In this document: positions 1 to 12,674 of the stretch, piece after piece
How positions within the stretch are numbered: position 1 is the stretch's first letter
Layout: each line of letters opens with the position of its first letter
Assembly (NCBI GenBank): GCA_022578965.1
Contig: MU400560.1
Location: 1-64,000, forward strand
From: Xylaria sp. FL1777
Taxonomy: Eukaryota > Ascomycota > Sordariomycetes > Xylariales > Xylariaceae
Length of the DNA stretch: 64,000 nucleotides
Direction: 5' to 3'
The notes under the pieces: model-generated
What the model saw: the letters and a program-made list of their open reading frames with translations, nothing else
Databases searched by the model: none
What the model was told of the DNA's origin: nothing
Made by a program: the position numbers and the translations under genes

Positions 1-184
1 ATATAGCAAATATATTTTTTTATAATTTGTTTTAATAATTATAAAGCTTTTAAATAATATTTATATGTTTGTTTATTTTAATTTATATAAATAAAGCATT
101 TAAATTTATTTAGTATAACATTTTTATTTTAACTTAAAATAACAACTTTATACTTTTGTTTTAAAAACGTATTTTTTAAATTGC

Positions 185-397
185 TAATAGAAAAGTTAAT
201 AGGTAGTAAAACAAATAATGGATTTTCTAAGTTTTACACAATACTAGCTAATCTAGTATTTTTATAGTAAGTGTAAAGCACGGGCTATACATGCTTTATC
301 CTTATAGCTATAGTATGTAGCTTAGCCCATAGGGCTAGTGCTACCTACAGACTTTTTTTTGGAGGTTACTAGTTTAATTCTTTACGCGGGCTTATTA
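185..397 (-). repeat. Long terminal repeat, left (3' LTR of the minus-strand element)
   Basis: 213 bp that align without gaps to 8002-8214. This copy keeps several C and G bases that are T and A in the other: for example CGGG, AGCCCATAGGGC and CGCGGG here against CAAG, AGCTTATAAAGC and CGCAAG there. The reverse also occurs (TTAATTC here, TCGACCT there), so both copies mutated independently after insertion. The 5 bases just before it, ATTGC at 180-184, recur after the right LTR. Confidence 0.9.
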
Positions 398-3149
398 AAA
401 TGCTAGCCTTTAAAAAAAAAGCTGCTGCTTTTAGCAGTTCTTCGGCTGTTTACTATAATAATAATTATATACTTTTGTTTTTTATATTTTTTCTTATAAA
501 GTTTTCTTTAGCTTTAGCTTATTACTTTGTTGCACTTTTTTTTCTTTTTTTATTGCTAGCTTTTTACTTGCTAATTAACTATTGGTTTTATTATTTATAC
601 TAGTGTTCTTTTTTAAAGGTTTAATTAATAATATAAGCACTGCTTTTTTAATTGTTTTATGCTGCTTTACTTGCTTAAAAGCAAATATATTTTTAAATAA
701 TGTTTTTAGCTTAATTAATTTATTAGCAGGCGTAATATTATTAGTTATTAGTATTTCTATAAGTGCTTAAAGTAGTATTTTTATTGGTGCCTTTTTTGTT
801 AAAAGAAAGCTTATAATATTAAACTTTACTTTACGTAGTTTTTTTTGCTTGTAAGGCTTAAATTTGGTTGTATTAGCGTTATTAAGCTTGTTAGCATTTC
901 TAAGCTTAAAAATAGCTTGGTTACAAAGTTTGCTTTTTTTTTTTTTTTAATACTTATTAATTAGCTTTTTAAAGTAGCATAACTTAAACATAGTTATTTA
1001 TTAGTTGTGCTTATAACTTTAGCTTTTTTATTTAACTAAATATTTATATTTGTTTTTTTTGCAGTTAAAGCAATATTATATAATAACTTTTACTTTATAT
1101 ATTTTTTTCTTTTTGTTTGAGTTAAAGTGTTAGTTAGCTTTTATTAGGCCTAAAAGTAGCACTGTTTGCTTAAACAGATCATTTTTTCCTTTAGCTAATT
1201 ATAAGTAAGCAATAAATATTATGAAATAAATGCAGTAATAAGATAAAAAGTCCAACTTGTAAGCTAAATTATTTACTTTACGTTTTATTTTTTAAAAACT
1301 AGCTTGTTGTTATAAATACTTATGTAATAGCTTGCTTAATAAATAGTACTTGTTATATAATTATAGTAGTACTTTATTACTAAAAGCAAATTTTAATGTA
1401 TAATGCATATAATTAAAATAACGTTTTGCTTTAGCTATTATAAAGTTTATAGCAAGCTTAGCGTTTTATTTTAAGTAATTTTTAATGCTTTATATTTGCT
1501 TAAATAATTATTTATTAACTTGTTTAGTAATAATATTTAATAAGCTAAGCAGTTTAAAGCTAAATAGTTGTTTATATAGCATAAATTATATTGCTTAAAA
1601 TTTCGCAAAATTTAAATTTTATTGCAAACTAAGTATTAATTTTAACTAGTTAAACTTTAGCTTAATAAAGTTATAAAAGCAAATAGTAATTTTTATTGTT
1701 TAGTTTTTTTTTTTTAATATGCTGTTACTTTAAAGGTAATATACTATTATTATAAGTAGTTTAGTGCTAAATGCCTTCTATAAGCTTCTTTAGAATTTAA
1801 ATGTAAACTTTTTGTTTTAATTAAACATAATTTCCTAAAAAATTCCTTAGTTGCTTAACATTAGTTGCTTTACTAAAACATTAGCTTAGTTTTTAGCCGT
1901 ATACTTTTTATTTTTAAAAATAAGCATACTTCGTTTAAATAAATAACAGGTTATGCTTATTATGCAATTATAATAGTTATAATATAACTTTTTTTTTAGT
2001 TATTACAGAATACTTGCTAAAAACACGCGTAATAATGCTAAAATAAAGTTAATTATAATTATTTACATAAGCAATACGTTTTTAAAGCATATTAATTATA
2101 AACTGCTTATTTTTTGTTATTAATTCGTTTTATTAAATTTGCAATTTAAACAGCACTTTATATATTTTTTAACTAGCTATAACTTATAGTATATAAAATA
2201 TCTTTAAAGGTTTTTTATTATGCGTTTAAGTTTTGCATAATTTTTTTTATTATATACTAACTTTAATACTTGTTAAACTATGTTATATAGCACGCACAAG
2301 CGTTGCTTTTTTATATATATACTATAAATAAAATTATTATAAATGCAAAAAAAATAGCCAAACTTAAAAAAAACTTTAATGTTTTCGTTAGTACTTCGTT
2401 ATTTTTTAATGCGCAGCTTTTTTATAATTTTGCAATACTTAGGGTTTACATTATAAGCTAGCTTAAAATCTCTTTTTTATTTGTTATTTATTACTGCTTT
2501 GCTAGTATGCTTAACAACGTTTTATATAGTGTTACATTTTTTGTTAATATATTATATAGTATTTAATACTGCTAGTTTGTTAGATTGCTTAATTATGCTA
2601 TTTTTTATAGCGTTTTATATTGCCTTAAGTTAGCTAAAGGCGTTAAATATATAATTAAGCTAACTAAGCAAATAATATACTTAGTACTTATACTATAAAA
2701 AATATACTAACAAGTTTACTAGTTACATGTTTAAATAATTAGTAGCAAATATATTTAAGATTATTTTATTTACTATATTTATACTAGCGTTATAATTAGT
2801 TAATACTACAACAAAACGCTTGTTTAAGTATACTATAGTATGCAATTTTTTAGTAGCTTAAACAAAACATACAACTTTTAATTCTAAAAAGCTATATTGC
2901 ACTTTAGCCTTTAAAAAACACCTATTTAAGTATATTACTAGTTTTACTTATATTAAAAAAATATAAATCTTTAGTATTTATTTGTACTTTTTTTTAATAT
3001 AAAACACTATTACTCCGAATTTTTATTTTTTAAAACTATTAACTTATATAAACAATTGTTTTTTAAAGTTGTAGTAATGCAAAATAGTTTTTAAACAAAT
3101 TGCGTTTTATACTACGCAAAAAAATTTAAGTTTAACAAAAGTAAAATTA

Positions 3150-3620
3150 TAGTTCGTTATATAAACGTAGTACTTGCAGCATTTAAGGTTTTTATTTATT
3201 ACTTTACCTTTTTTATGCCTTTTAGCTAATAGCTTAGTTTTATAGTTTTGCAAAAGTTAGGCTAGCTATATATAGTAAAAAATTAAGTTCCTTAAAAAAA
3301 AACTAGCTCTTAAGTATTATTTTAAAGCTTATAAGTTTTTTAAAAAAGCAAGCTATTTAAATGCTTGCATATAATTAGCAATATTAGTTAATCTTAAAGC
3401 GTTTATTTAAAAGCCTAGTAATTTAACTAATAAGTATTTAATAAACAACTTTTATAAAGCTATAATAATATTGCGCGCTTTAAAAAAACCAAAGATTATA
3501 TTTAAGTATTTTATATATTCTTTAAAAGTATTAAAATAAATAATAATATTATTAATAAAACAATAATAGAAGTTTAAGTATTAACAAAACAATTTATTTA
3601 TAAACTTTTATATATAGCTT
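3150..3620 (-). pseudogene. Gypsy-type reverse transcriptase relic
   Basis: On the minus strand, around 3,520-3,575, the text reads YCFINNIIIYFNTFKEYIKY. The two N residues sit where the paired catalytic aspartates of the YxDD box belong; Asp to Asn is the expected result of G to A changes. The reading continues downstream with patches such as IIFGFFKARNII and KLLGFL (about 3,400-3,500) and NYKTKLLAK.HKKGKV (about 3,190-3,245), resembling the RT thumb to RNase H linker of fungal gypsy polyproteins I know. In-frame stops interrupt it. What I see is the motif order and spacing; the family assignment rests on recognition, not on an alignment. Confidence 0.8.
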
Positions 3621-4102
3621 AGCAAATTGCAAAACTTTATTAGTGCTACGTTAAACCTTTTTATTTTACATAAATTAATTATAGTAAACTTGTTTTAATA
3701 ATTTAAGTAAACAAAAAACTAATAAAAAAACCTAGTTATATTAACATAAATAATATATTGTTTGCTTAGCAAACTAGCTATTACTTTGCTTTGCAAAAGT
3801 AAAAAATAACTATTTAATATAGCAACCTTGTTTAATTATTAAAAATTAATAATTATTTAGCTTTTATTTACTTTGTTTACTCTTTGCTATATAACAAATA
3901 TAAAATGCACAAATAATATAAGTTTATTTATTTATTTTATACGTTTTATTTTATAAAGTTTATTATATGTATTATTAAATATTTTTATATTTTTATAACT
4001 TAAAAAGTACTTATATAAATTAAGTTTTATTTTTTGCTAATTATTAATTAACAGGATTTTTATTTGTTAATTTATAAAAATATTAATTTTGCTTTAATTA
4101 GT

Positions 4103-4504
4103 TTATATGTTATATGTTTTTATAACTTTAGCAAACTTAGCAGCTTTAAACGCTTTTTTAGCATAAATATAAATGTTTTCTTTTATGATTTTTTTAAATA
4201 AATTGCCTGGTTTTTTAATACCTAAAATAGCATAAATATTTAAGATTTTCGGTTTTGCTTTTAGAAGTCCGTTTAGCACTAAATTATATTTAATAGCTAA
4301 AAAATTTTTGGACTTTTGCACTATATTAAACATAACGTTAGTTAAAAGAATACTTATTATATTACGTTTTTTTAACATAAAAGTTAAATCGCTTATACTT
4401 TTTGCTAACTTGTTTATATATCTAGCTTTTTTAACTAAAGGCATACTATTTATTATAAGCGTAGTAATTAAAGCCAACATTTTAAATTCCCTATTTATAA
4501 GCAC
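4103..4504 (-). pseudogene. Longest open stretch of the gypsy polyprotein, possible protease region
   Basis: A 133-codon open stretch on the same strand as the RT and just upstream of it, where the aspartic protease of a gypsy pol usually lies. The beginning (LALITTLIINSMPLV) has the hydrophobic pattern of a protease active-site strand in which Asp and Gly codons could have become Asn, Thr or Ile, but no intact DTG or DSG triad remains. Its openness in such AT-rich DNA may be chance or may mark a less mutated segment. The protease call is tentative. Confidence 0.35.
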
Positions 4505-5800
4505 TAATAAATTAGCAATAACTAAAGCCCTTAAACCTATTACGCTAGCTAAAAATGCAGCAAGTTTTATAGCAATACAAGCTAGCGTTTTTATAGCTGC
4601 TTTCTAAAATAAAATATAATAGCTACTATTTTTGTTTTTTTATATTTGCTTAATTTTAGTTCCTTTAAAGATTTTTATAAGCATATTAGCAGTATTTATA
4701 ACTAAAACAACCTTAGAAGTTTTAGCGTTTATTATAGTATTTAAAGTAGTTTTATGTATTGCTAAAAAGCAAAAATTGCAATTAGCAAGCAATAGTTTAT
4801 AATCTACTATAATATACGCCTTGCTGCCTTTAAAAACAATAATATTATTTTAATTAATAATTTAACGCATGCATTTCTTTTTTTATATTAGCACGTAAAA
4901 AAAAAATGCAAAGTTATTTAAGCTTTTATACGTAATAATTTCGGTTTTATAATTAATAACTGCTTTATATAGCTTTAAAAAATCGTTTTTAATAAGCATG
5001 CTAAGTTTTAAATAGTTATTAATAACTTAACTTTTTTTTTAGAATTTATATATATAAAGTTTTCTGCTTTTATTAACTTTGCACACATAAAAAGTAAATA
5101 TAGCCTATTTAGTTAAAGCAACTACCTAGTTTTTAACTATAGTTACTTGCTTTTTCTTTTTTTTAATAGTATAATTAGTTTTATTTAAAAAGCTACAATT
5201 AATTATTATACGTCCTGTTTTAAAATTAACGCAAATCTTGCAGTTTAGTTTAGTTAGCTTAATTTATATCTTTGTTTATAAATATATAAAACTAAACTAA
5301 TGCATAACGTTATATTAGTTAGCGCTAAAAGCTTTACTAACTAAAACTTCTTTATTAAAAATTTCTGCTGTTTTAGCAAGCTTAGCAAGCTTTTTTGTTT
5401 TAGTTAGCTTTATTAGCTTAAGTATTAACCTTAAGCTTATAATACTTTTAAAGTAGCATACAGTACTATTTTAAGCGTTTTAACATTAATATATATATTA
5501 AAAAAGCAAATTACGCAAAAAGAAAGTTTTTAAGCAATACCCGCATATATGTTGCAACACGTTAACTAAAAAAAAAATGTTAGTTTTTGCTAGCTTTTTT
5601 AATTTAACTTAACACTTGCATTTCTTTAAGTGCAATTTTAACATAAAAAGCAATTTATACTATTAGTAGTACTAATAGCACGTTAAAAAAAAGTTTATAA
5701 CATAAAAAGCGCTATTTTTAATATAGTATTTAAACTTGCTTCTTTAAAAAAATGTTGCTTTATTATTATTGCTTTTTTTACTATTAATAAAATACACGCT

Positions 5801-6199
5801 ATGTTTTTTGCTTTTGTAGCAATTTTAATCTTAATTATAGTTATAATTATAATTATAGTTTTTTTAATTTTAATCTTTATTGCAGTCTTAATTGCAATTT
5901 TTATTATAATTATGTTTATAATTATAGTTATAGCAGTAGTTATAATTGCAATTACGTTTATAGCTGCAATTATAACTTTAGTTATAACTATAGTTTTAGC
6001 TATAGTTGCTATAATAGCCCTTGTTATAATTACAGCTTTACTTATAACTGCAGTTATAGTTATAGCTTTAGTTATAGCTTTTTTTATAACTTTAATTACT
6101 ATAGCAATAATTATTATTATTATAATATTTATTCCTGCAATAATTAAAGCAATAGTTAAAATAATTATTTTTGCAGTTAAATTAACTAAAAGTGTTTAA
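5801..6199. repeat. Degenerate TTATAA/TTATAG hexamer-like tract inside the retroelement
   Basis: About 390 bp built from short units such as ATAATTATAG, ATAGTTATAA and ATAGCTATAG. The plus frame is open (Ile/Val/Ala-rich) but this is a low-complexity shadow. On the minus (element) strand it lies in the presumed gag part and may come from a short-period codon repeat. Confidence 0.6.
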
Positions 6200-8001
6200 C
6201 TTTAAGAAATGTTTTACTTTAAGCTTTACATTTAAATGTTAGCGTTTAGCTTTTTATTTTAAACCATATTTAGCTTTCTTAATTTTCTTTATATAGTTTT
6301 CAAAGGTCTTTTTCTTTTTAAGTAATTTAATATAATTTATAATTTTGTTGCTTTATTAGTTTTAAATGTTTTTTATAACTTTGATTTAGTTTAAGTTATT
6401 TATAGCAAAAGTACAGTTTATATAAGCGTATTATAGCTTGCGCTAAATAAAATAAGGAATAGCGTTTTAGTTTTTAGCTATATCTTAGAAAATAAGTCAA
6501 CTTTTCAAGAATTTCTTTATAGCTTTTCTAGTATATATTTTAAAACGTTTCTTTAAACTTTCCAAAAGCAACTTTAGTTTAGCTAATTGTAGTAGCTTTT
6601 ATTAAAGCGCTATAATTTTATTGTTCTACTATAAAAATGCTAAGCTAGCTAATAAATAATCGAACAACTTTATAATTTATGCTTTATTAAAGTTTTCTTT
6701 TTTAAGCAACGCTTTAATATAATTACTAAAAAAATAAACATTAGTATATATAATGTTTTTGCTATTAGCTATAATTTCTTAATCGTTAAGGTTGTTTTAC
6801 TTAAAATTAAACGTACTAACGTTTTTTTGTTTGATTTTAATAGATTTTTCTTTAGTATAAATAAATTTTAAAGTATTATTATAACTGTTACTACAACAAT
6901 TTAATAAAAAACAAAAAAAAAAAAAGTTATTATTACTGCTGTTATAAAGTAAATCTAATAGTTTACTTTTAGTGTTTTAAGTTCTAGTATTAAGGTTGCT
7001 AGTTTTTTTAAGCTTACTAGTTCTAATAAAGTTAAATAAGTTAAAAAGATTTAGCAGTTTTAATAAATTGTTTTTTTTTTTTTCTTTTTTAGCTTTTTTA
7101 GTTTTTTTGCTAATTTTGCGAATTTTTCTAGCTAGTTTGCTTATACTAAGCTTTAATTTTTCAGTACTATTGTTTATATTATTTTTTAATATTTTTATTA
7201 ACTGTTTTAGCGTTGCTATATTTTCTTTATTTTGCTTTTAGCTAAATTTTATTTTTTTAGCTTTTTTTATAAAGAACTAAACTATTGCTACGTTTACTTT
7301 AACTTTTAAGTTTTCTACAGTAGTAAGTTTAGCACTTATTGTTTAGCTAAGTTTTCTTAAGTCCTTAGGTTTCTTTAAATCCTTAGGTTCTTTTAGATCT
7401 TTTGGACCTTTGCTATATATATTTAACATATTATCTAATAGTGCAATTATATTGTTAAATAAAAATCTAAGTAAGTATAAACTAATAAAGCTATCGTTAA
7501 ATAGCATATATAATTTTAATTTAACGCAGCAAATTATAAAAAATAACGCAATAAACTATAAAAAGTAATAAAGAATACTTTAATTTTAGTACTAACAGCA
7601 AGCTGCTATGTTTTAAATTTTAGTAAAAACTAAACTAATTAACCTAAAAGCTACGTTAAGTTAAATGCAGTAAATAATTCGTAACATTTGCAAAAATATA
7701 CGGTTTACTACAGGTTACTTACGTAATCTTACAAAATAAGTACTTTTAAAATACAAAAATAATAAGCAAACTAAATTTAACTAAATATAATGCAAAAGTT
7801 TATTTAATGCTAAAAAACAGGCGTTTATAACAAAATACTTGCTTTAATAAAGTTAGTTAGTAGTACTGCAGCTTATAAAAATAAGTTAATTACTGCTAGC
7901 AAAAAAAGATATCTTTATAACTTTACAATTAAAAAACTAAGTAGTTTTAATATAGTATAGTATAGTATTTATAATAAAACAAGCGTAATAAAGCACTACT
8001 T

Positions 8002-8214
8002 TAATAAAAAAGTTAATAAGTAATAAAACAAATAATAAATTTTTTAAGTTTTATACAATATTAGCTAATTTAATATTTCTATAGTAAATATAAAGCACAA
8101 GCTATATATGCTTTATCTTTATAGCTATAGTGTATAGCTTAGCTTATAAAGCTAGTGCTACCTATAAACTTTCCTTTAAAGGTTACTAGTTCGACCTTTT
8201 ACGCAAGCTTATTA
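8002..8214 (-). repeat. Long terminal repeat, right (5' LTR of the minus-strand element)
   Basis: Gap-free partner of 185-397, followed by the target duplication ATTGC at 8215-8219. It is somewhat more AT-rich than the left copy. Because the RT reads leftward, this copy would have held the promoter. Confidence 0.9.
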
Positions 8215-8219
8215 ATTGC

Positions 8220-9708
8220 TTTATTGTTTTTTATTGTTTTAAACTTTTATAACTTATATTTTTTTTTTAAGTTAAAAAATTTTTTCTTTTTTATAGCTTT
8301 TTTTTCTGTTTTTTTTTTTAAATTAGCATTATTTTTAAAAGTGTTTTTTTTTTTATAGTTATAACATTTAACTTTAAATATATTTTAAGGTTGTTATTTT
8401 TAGATTTTATTAATTTGTTTAAACTTTTGTTTAATATTTTTTTAAGTATTTTTTTTTTGTTTTTTTTTAGTTTTTTTAGTTTTAAAGTACTAGTTAAATA
8501 ATTATTAATTAATTATAATAATTATATTAATATATATATTAATTTTTGTTAGTTTATTTATTTTATATAATTTGTTTTAAACTTAAGTTTTAAGTTTACT
8601 ATAAAATAAATAAAATAGTATAAACTTAAGCAATTTTAAAATTATTATTAATTGTTTAAATTTTATAATATAATTTACTGCTGCTTTTATTTATTTTAAG
8701 TAGTAAAATGCTTTTTTTGCGTGTTTTGCTTTTTAAATGTTTTTAAACAGTACTTTTATTTAATTTTTAAACTTAATGTAGTTTTTAAAAATCTTTTTTG
8801 TTTTTAGCTTAAAGTTAATTAACTTATTAGCTTTTAAAAATTTTTTTAAAATAAGTTAAAACTATTTTAGTACTTTTTTTAACAAAAATTATAAAATAGT
8901 TATTACTTTTTAATTTTTTTTTATAATAGTAATAAAATGCTATTTTAACTAAAGTTTAACATAAATTAAAAAAGCTTTTATATTTATAAATTTATTATAA
9001 AGCTTTAAAGTAATAAATTTAAAACTTTTAATGTTTAATATTTTTAATATTATAAATAATCTTAATAATAAAAGCAGTAGTAGTAATAAAAAGTTAGGTT
9101 TTTTATTTTAAATTATTATTTTAAGTATAGCAATAATAAAAATAAGCATTAAGTTTACTAATAATAATATTAATATTAATTATAGCATAATTATTTGTTT
9201 AAAGCTTTAACTTATTATTATAATAGCAATTATTATTATTGCTTTAATTATTATAATTAATATTTACGTTAGTTTAAAAGTTATAACGTTTAATATTTAA
9301 GCTATTTTTTAGATTAAAACAATTAGTTTGTTTTATAATACTAGCATTAACGTTAGTTTTTTTTTATTACTATTGCTTGATTTTTTTTTTTTTACTACTG
9401 CTTTTTTTTTAATAAAAATAGCTAATAAAAGTACTAAAGTTTATTGTTTTAATATATTATTAGTTTTAAAAGTTTTTAAAATCTTTAAACATAATTTTTA
9501 ACTTTTTATTTTTAGTAATATAACTTAAATCTAGTTTATTAATTATTAAGTAAAGTTTACTTATATAATATTATTTAGCATTTTTGTTTTTTAAATATTT
9601 TTTTAGTATACTTTTAAAAGTTTATTTTATAAATTGTTTGTTATTTAACTTTTTATACTAATATTTATTTTTATGTATTAAGTTTTATTAATTAAAAAGC
9701 TATTAAAA
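8220..9708. other. AT-rich stretch without recognisable feature
   Basis: Strongly T-rich on the plus strand, stops in all frames, no repeat partner seen. It lies between the LTR element and the long-TIR element. Confidence 0.6.
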
Positions 9709-9710
9709 TA

Positions 9711-10165
9711 TAACGGACTTATTATATATTAATATAATAAGTTTGCTTTTAAAGTTTTAATTTGTAAATAATAATAGGATTTTTAATAGTAGTTTGTTAA
9801 AAAGGTTTTTAAAGTACTTTTATTACTATGCATTAATAAAGGTTTTAAAAAATTAAAAGTAATAAATATATTAATGCTTAGTAGTTATAAAGAATTAATA
9901 GCTAAAAAGCTAAAAACTAAATAAATAACTAAATATAAAAAATATATAATTATATAAACAAAAAAAACAGTAGTAATAATTTATAAACGTTGTTTTTTTT
10001 AATAAACTTAACGCTATATTGTTTTAAGTTTAAGGCTTAATAAATTTAACGCTTAAGTTTATTAAGTTTAAAGCTTAATAAACTTAATGCTTAAGTTTGT
10101 TAAGTTTATACATTAAACCTTTATAGTGGTTTAAATACATATTTTCTTAACAAATGGGACTTTTT
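9711..10165 (+). repeat. Left arm of long inverted repeat
   Basis: Matches the reverse complement of 12218-12672. At about 10,010-10,110 it contains small palindromic units built from AAGTTTATTAAGTTTAA and its inverse. In the outer 150 bp this arm has mostly A where the partner implies G, so it is the more eroded copy. Confidence 0.8.
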
Positions 10166-12217
10166 TTACGCATGCTTTTTTTACATTTAGCCTTTAATTA
10201 GCTTAGTTAGCTTATTTTATAACACATAAATACTAAAAAGCAACAAAAACAGTTAAATAACTACAAAAAAAATACGATTTTTTAAAACTATAAAACATAG
10301 TTAAATTTATTATAAAAAAGTGCAATATTTATAATAAAGCTAAAGCAGCTTAATATAAGCTTTATAAACTACTATAACTTATATAAATACTTAAATAAAT
10401 ATAATATATTATTGCTTAAGATTTTATTATAGTACTACTTTTATTAACTAATTTAATTACAAAAGTATAATATAATAAAATATAAGTTATTATTAATAAA
10501 CTTACTAAGTATGCTTACTTTTTACTATTTAAAAAAAATATAACAGTTAAATAACTTATATATACTTTTATATGCTAATATTTAAATAAGCATAAGCTAC
10601 TAAAAAAGATTGTTTTAAACTAAAATAAATTGTTTACTTTTAAGTTTAAAACTAGTTTTTTTAAATTTATTAGTATTAAACTAAAGTTTTTAACTGCTTA
10701 TTACTTATAAATAAATAAACAAACAAAAAAATTAAACTAAATATTAAAACAATATTTATAAAGTTATATTAACTATTAATAAAACAATTAAATAAAACTA
10801 TTATTAATAATATAAATTCTATATAATATATTAACAAATAAAAATATAAACATATTTTTATATAAAGCTGTTTATAAATAATAAGCAACTATTAAAAAAC
10901 AAAAAAAAAACATTAATAAAAGCACTTGTTATTTTAATTATAGTACTTTAAGCAAAAACTATTGCAACAAAAATTAAAACGCTACAAGCTAAACTATAAT
11001 TACGTTTTTAGTTTTTATAACAATAAATATTAATATACTATAATAAAAAACAAACTAAAAAACTAGCTTTTAAAAAAAAAAACAAGGTTTATTTATTATA
11101 ACAAAAATAAAACGCAAACATTAATATCTTTTAAATTAAAACAAAACAACTAAGCAATAAATTAAAATTTAAAAAACTTAGTTTTTTTAAAATTAAAAAA
11201 ATTATTTTACTTATTAATTATAAACTATTATTACTAAAAAACATATAAATTTACTTTGTTTTTTATATTTTTTTATTAAAACTAGCACTTATTAAAACAT
11301 TTATTAAAACATAACTAAAGATAAAAATAAATTAAAACATTTATAAAATTAAAAATATATTAAATTTTTGTTAAAACAACAATAATATTAAGTATTTTAT
11401 TAAATAAAAAAAATATTTATATGCTAATAATACTTAAAAACTTAAAAAACACTTAAAAACTGCTAAAATAATTATAAACTAGTTTTATTATTAATACTTT
11501 AACTAGCTAAAGCTAAAAAAAAAAGATTAACTTTAAATAAAATGTTTAGTATGTTTTAATTAAACTTTAAAAAAATAACTAGTAATAGCTATATTGCTTT
11601 AATGTATTATTTTTATTTTTTAGCTATATAGCGCTTTTTTGCTTTAATTTGCTTAAGCTTTTTTAAACTACTTAAATTATAAGCTATAATAATAGCTATT
11701 TTTTTTTGCTATAATTTCTTTTATTACTTAAAACAACGGATTTTTATACTTATTTTTTTATGTTTTTTTATTAGTAAGTTTAATTTATTTTTTAGCTTTT
11801 TATGCTAAAAAGTAAGCTGTTATATTTGCTTTAAAAATAAACTTCTAGCGTTATAATTTGCTTGTTTAGCTATAATATATTTAATATATTAATTAAAGTT
11901 AAATTTTAACATTAAACATTTTATGCTATAACAATTATAACAAAAGCATAAAGCCATTTTAATTAATTTTAGTTTAATAAAAAAAAGAAAAGTAAAATTT
12001 TATTAAGCCTTTTGTTTAAAACGCAACAAGCAAGGTTTTTTAAAAACCCTACTAAATATAATAAGCATAAAAAACAAAAAACAAAAAATAAAAAAAGAAA
12101 ACTTACGAAAAAAAAAATACAGAATTATTAAAACAACAATTATAGAAAAAAAAAATAATGTTATAAAATAAGCTAACTAAGCCGGTTAAAAGCTAAATAT
12201 AAAAAAAGCATACATAA

Positions 12218-12672
12218 AAAAAGTTCTATTTATTAAAAAAATATATATTTAAACTACTATAAAAGTTTAATGCATAAACTTAATAAATTTAAGCATTAAG
12301 TTTATTAAGCTTTAAACTTAATAAACTTAAGCGTTAAGTTTATTAAGCTTTAAACTTAAAACAATATAGCATTAAATTTATTAAAAAAAGCAACATTTAT
12401 AAATTATTACTACTGTTTTTTTTATTTATATAATTATGCATTTTTTGTATTTAGTTATTTATTTAGTTTTTAGCTTTTTAGCTATTAATTTTTTATAAGT
12501 GCTAAGCATTAATATACTTATTACTTTTAATCCTTTAAAACCTCTATTAATGCATAATAGTAAAAGTACCCTAAAAACCTCCCTAATAAACCACTGTTAA
12601 GAATCCTATTATTACCTGTAAATTAAGACCCTAAGGGCAAACCTGTTATATTAATATATAATAAGTCCGTTA
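12218..12672 (-). repeat. Right arm of long inverted repeat, less eroded
   Basis: Reverse-complement partner of 9711-10165. Between about 12,540 and 12,660 it keeps runs of C on the plus strand (ACCCTAAAAACCTCCC, AAGACCCTAAGGGC) that the other arm has lost, making it one of the most GC-preserved patches of the block. Confidence 0.8.
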
Positions 12673-12674
12673 TA

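Larger units (their letters stand above)
185..8214 (-). mobile_element. Ty3/gypsy LTR retrotransposon, full length but mutated
   Basis: Two direct repeats of equal length (185-397 and 8002-8214) bound the element and are flanked by the same 5 bases, ATTGC, at 180-184 and 8215-8219, a typical target-site duplication. Both repeats start and end with TA, as expected if the usual TG...CA ends lost C and G. Reverse-transcriptase remains read on the minus strand at about 3,150-3,620, so the right LTR is the 5' one, gag would lie at about 4,600-8,000 and RNase H/integrase at about 400-3,100. No integrase motif could be read. The coding region is full of stops, so the copy is dead. The order and the text of the RT region fit Ty3/gypsy rather than copia. 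Confidence 0.85.
9711..12672. mobile_element. DNA element with long terminal inverted repeats and TA ends
   Basis: The two ends are reverse complements over about 455 bp: 9711-10165 and 12218-12672. They begin TAACGGAC and end GTCCGTTA, and each is flanked by TA (9709-9710, 12673-12674), consistent with the TA duplication of Tc1/mariner/pogo-type transposons. The central 2.05 kb is A-rich on the plus strand and full of stops; I could not recognise a transposase. Such long inverted repeats are unusual for a Fot1-type element, whose ends are normally well under 100 bp, so a nested or inverted-duplicated structure is the alternative. Confidence 0.7.

Noticed and set aside
400..770. Plus-strand hydrophobic ORFs (67 and 62 codons) next to the left LTR
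   Set aside because: Phe/Leu/Ile text produced by T-rich DNA on the strand opposite the retroelement; no family features.
5801..6199. 132-codon Ile/Val-rich open frame
   Set aside because: Translation of a short-period AT repeat; looks like a membrane protein only because of composition.
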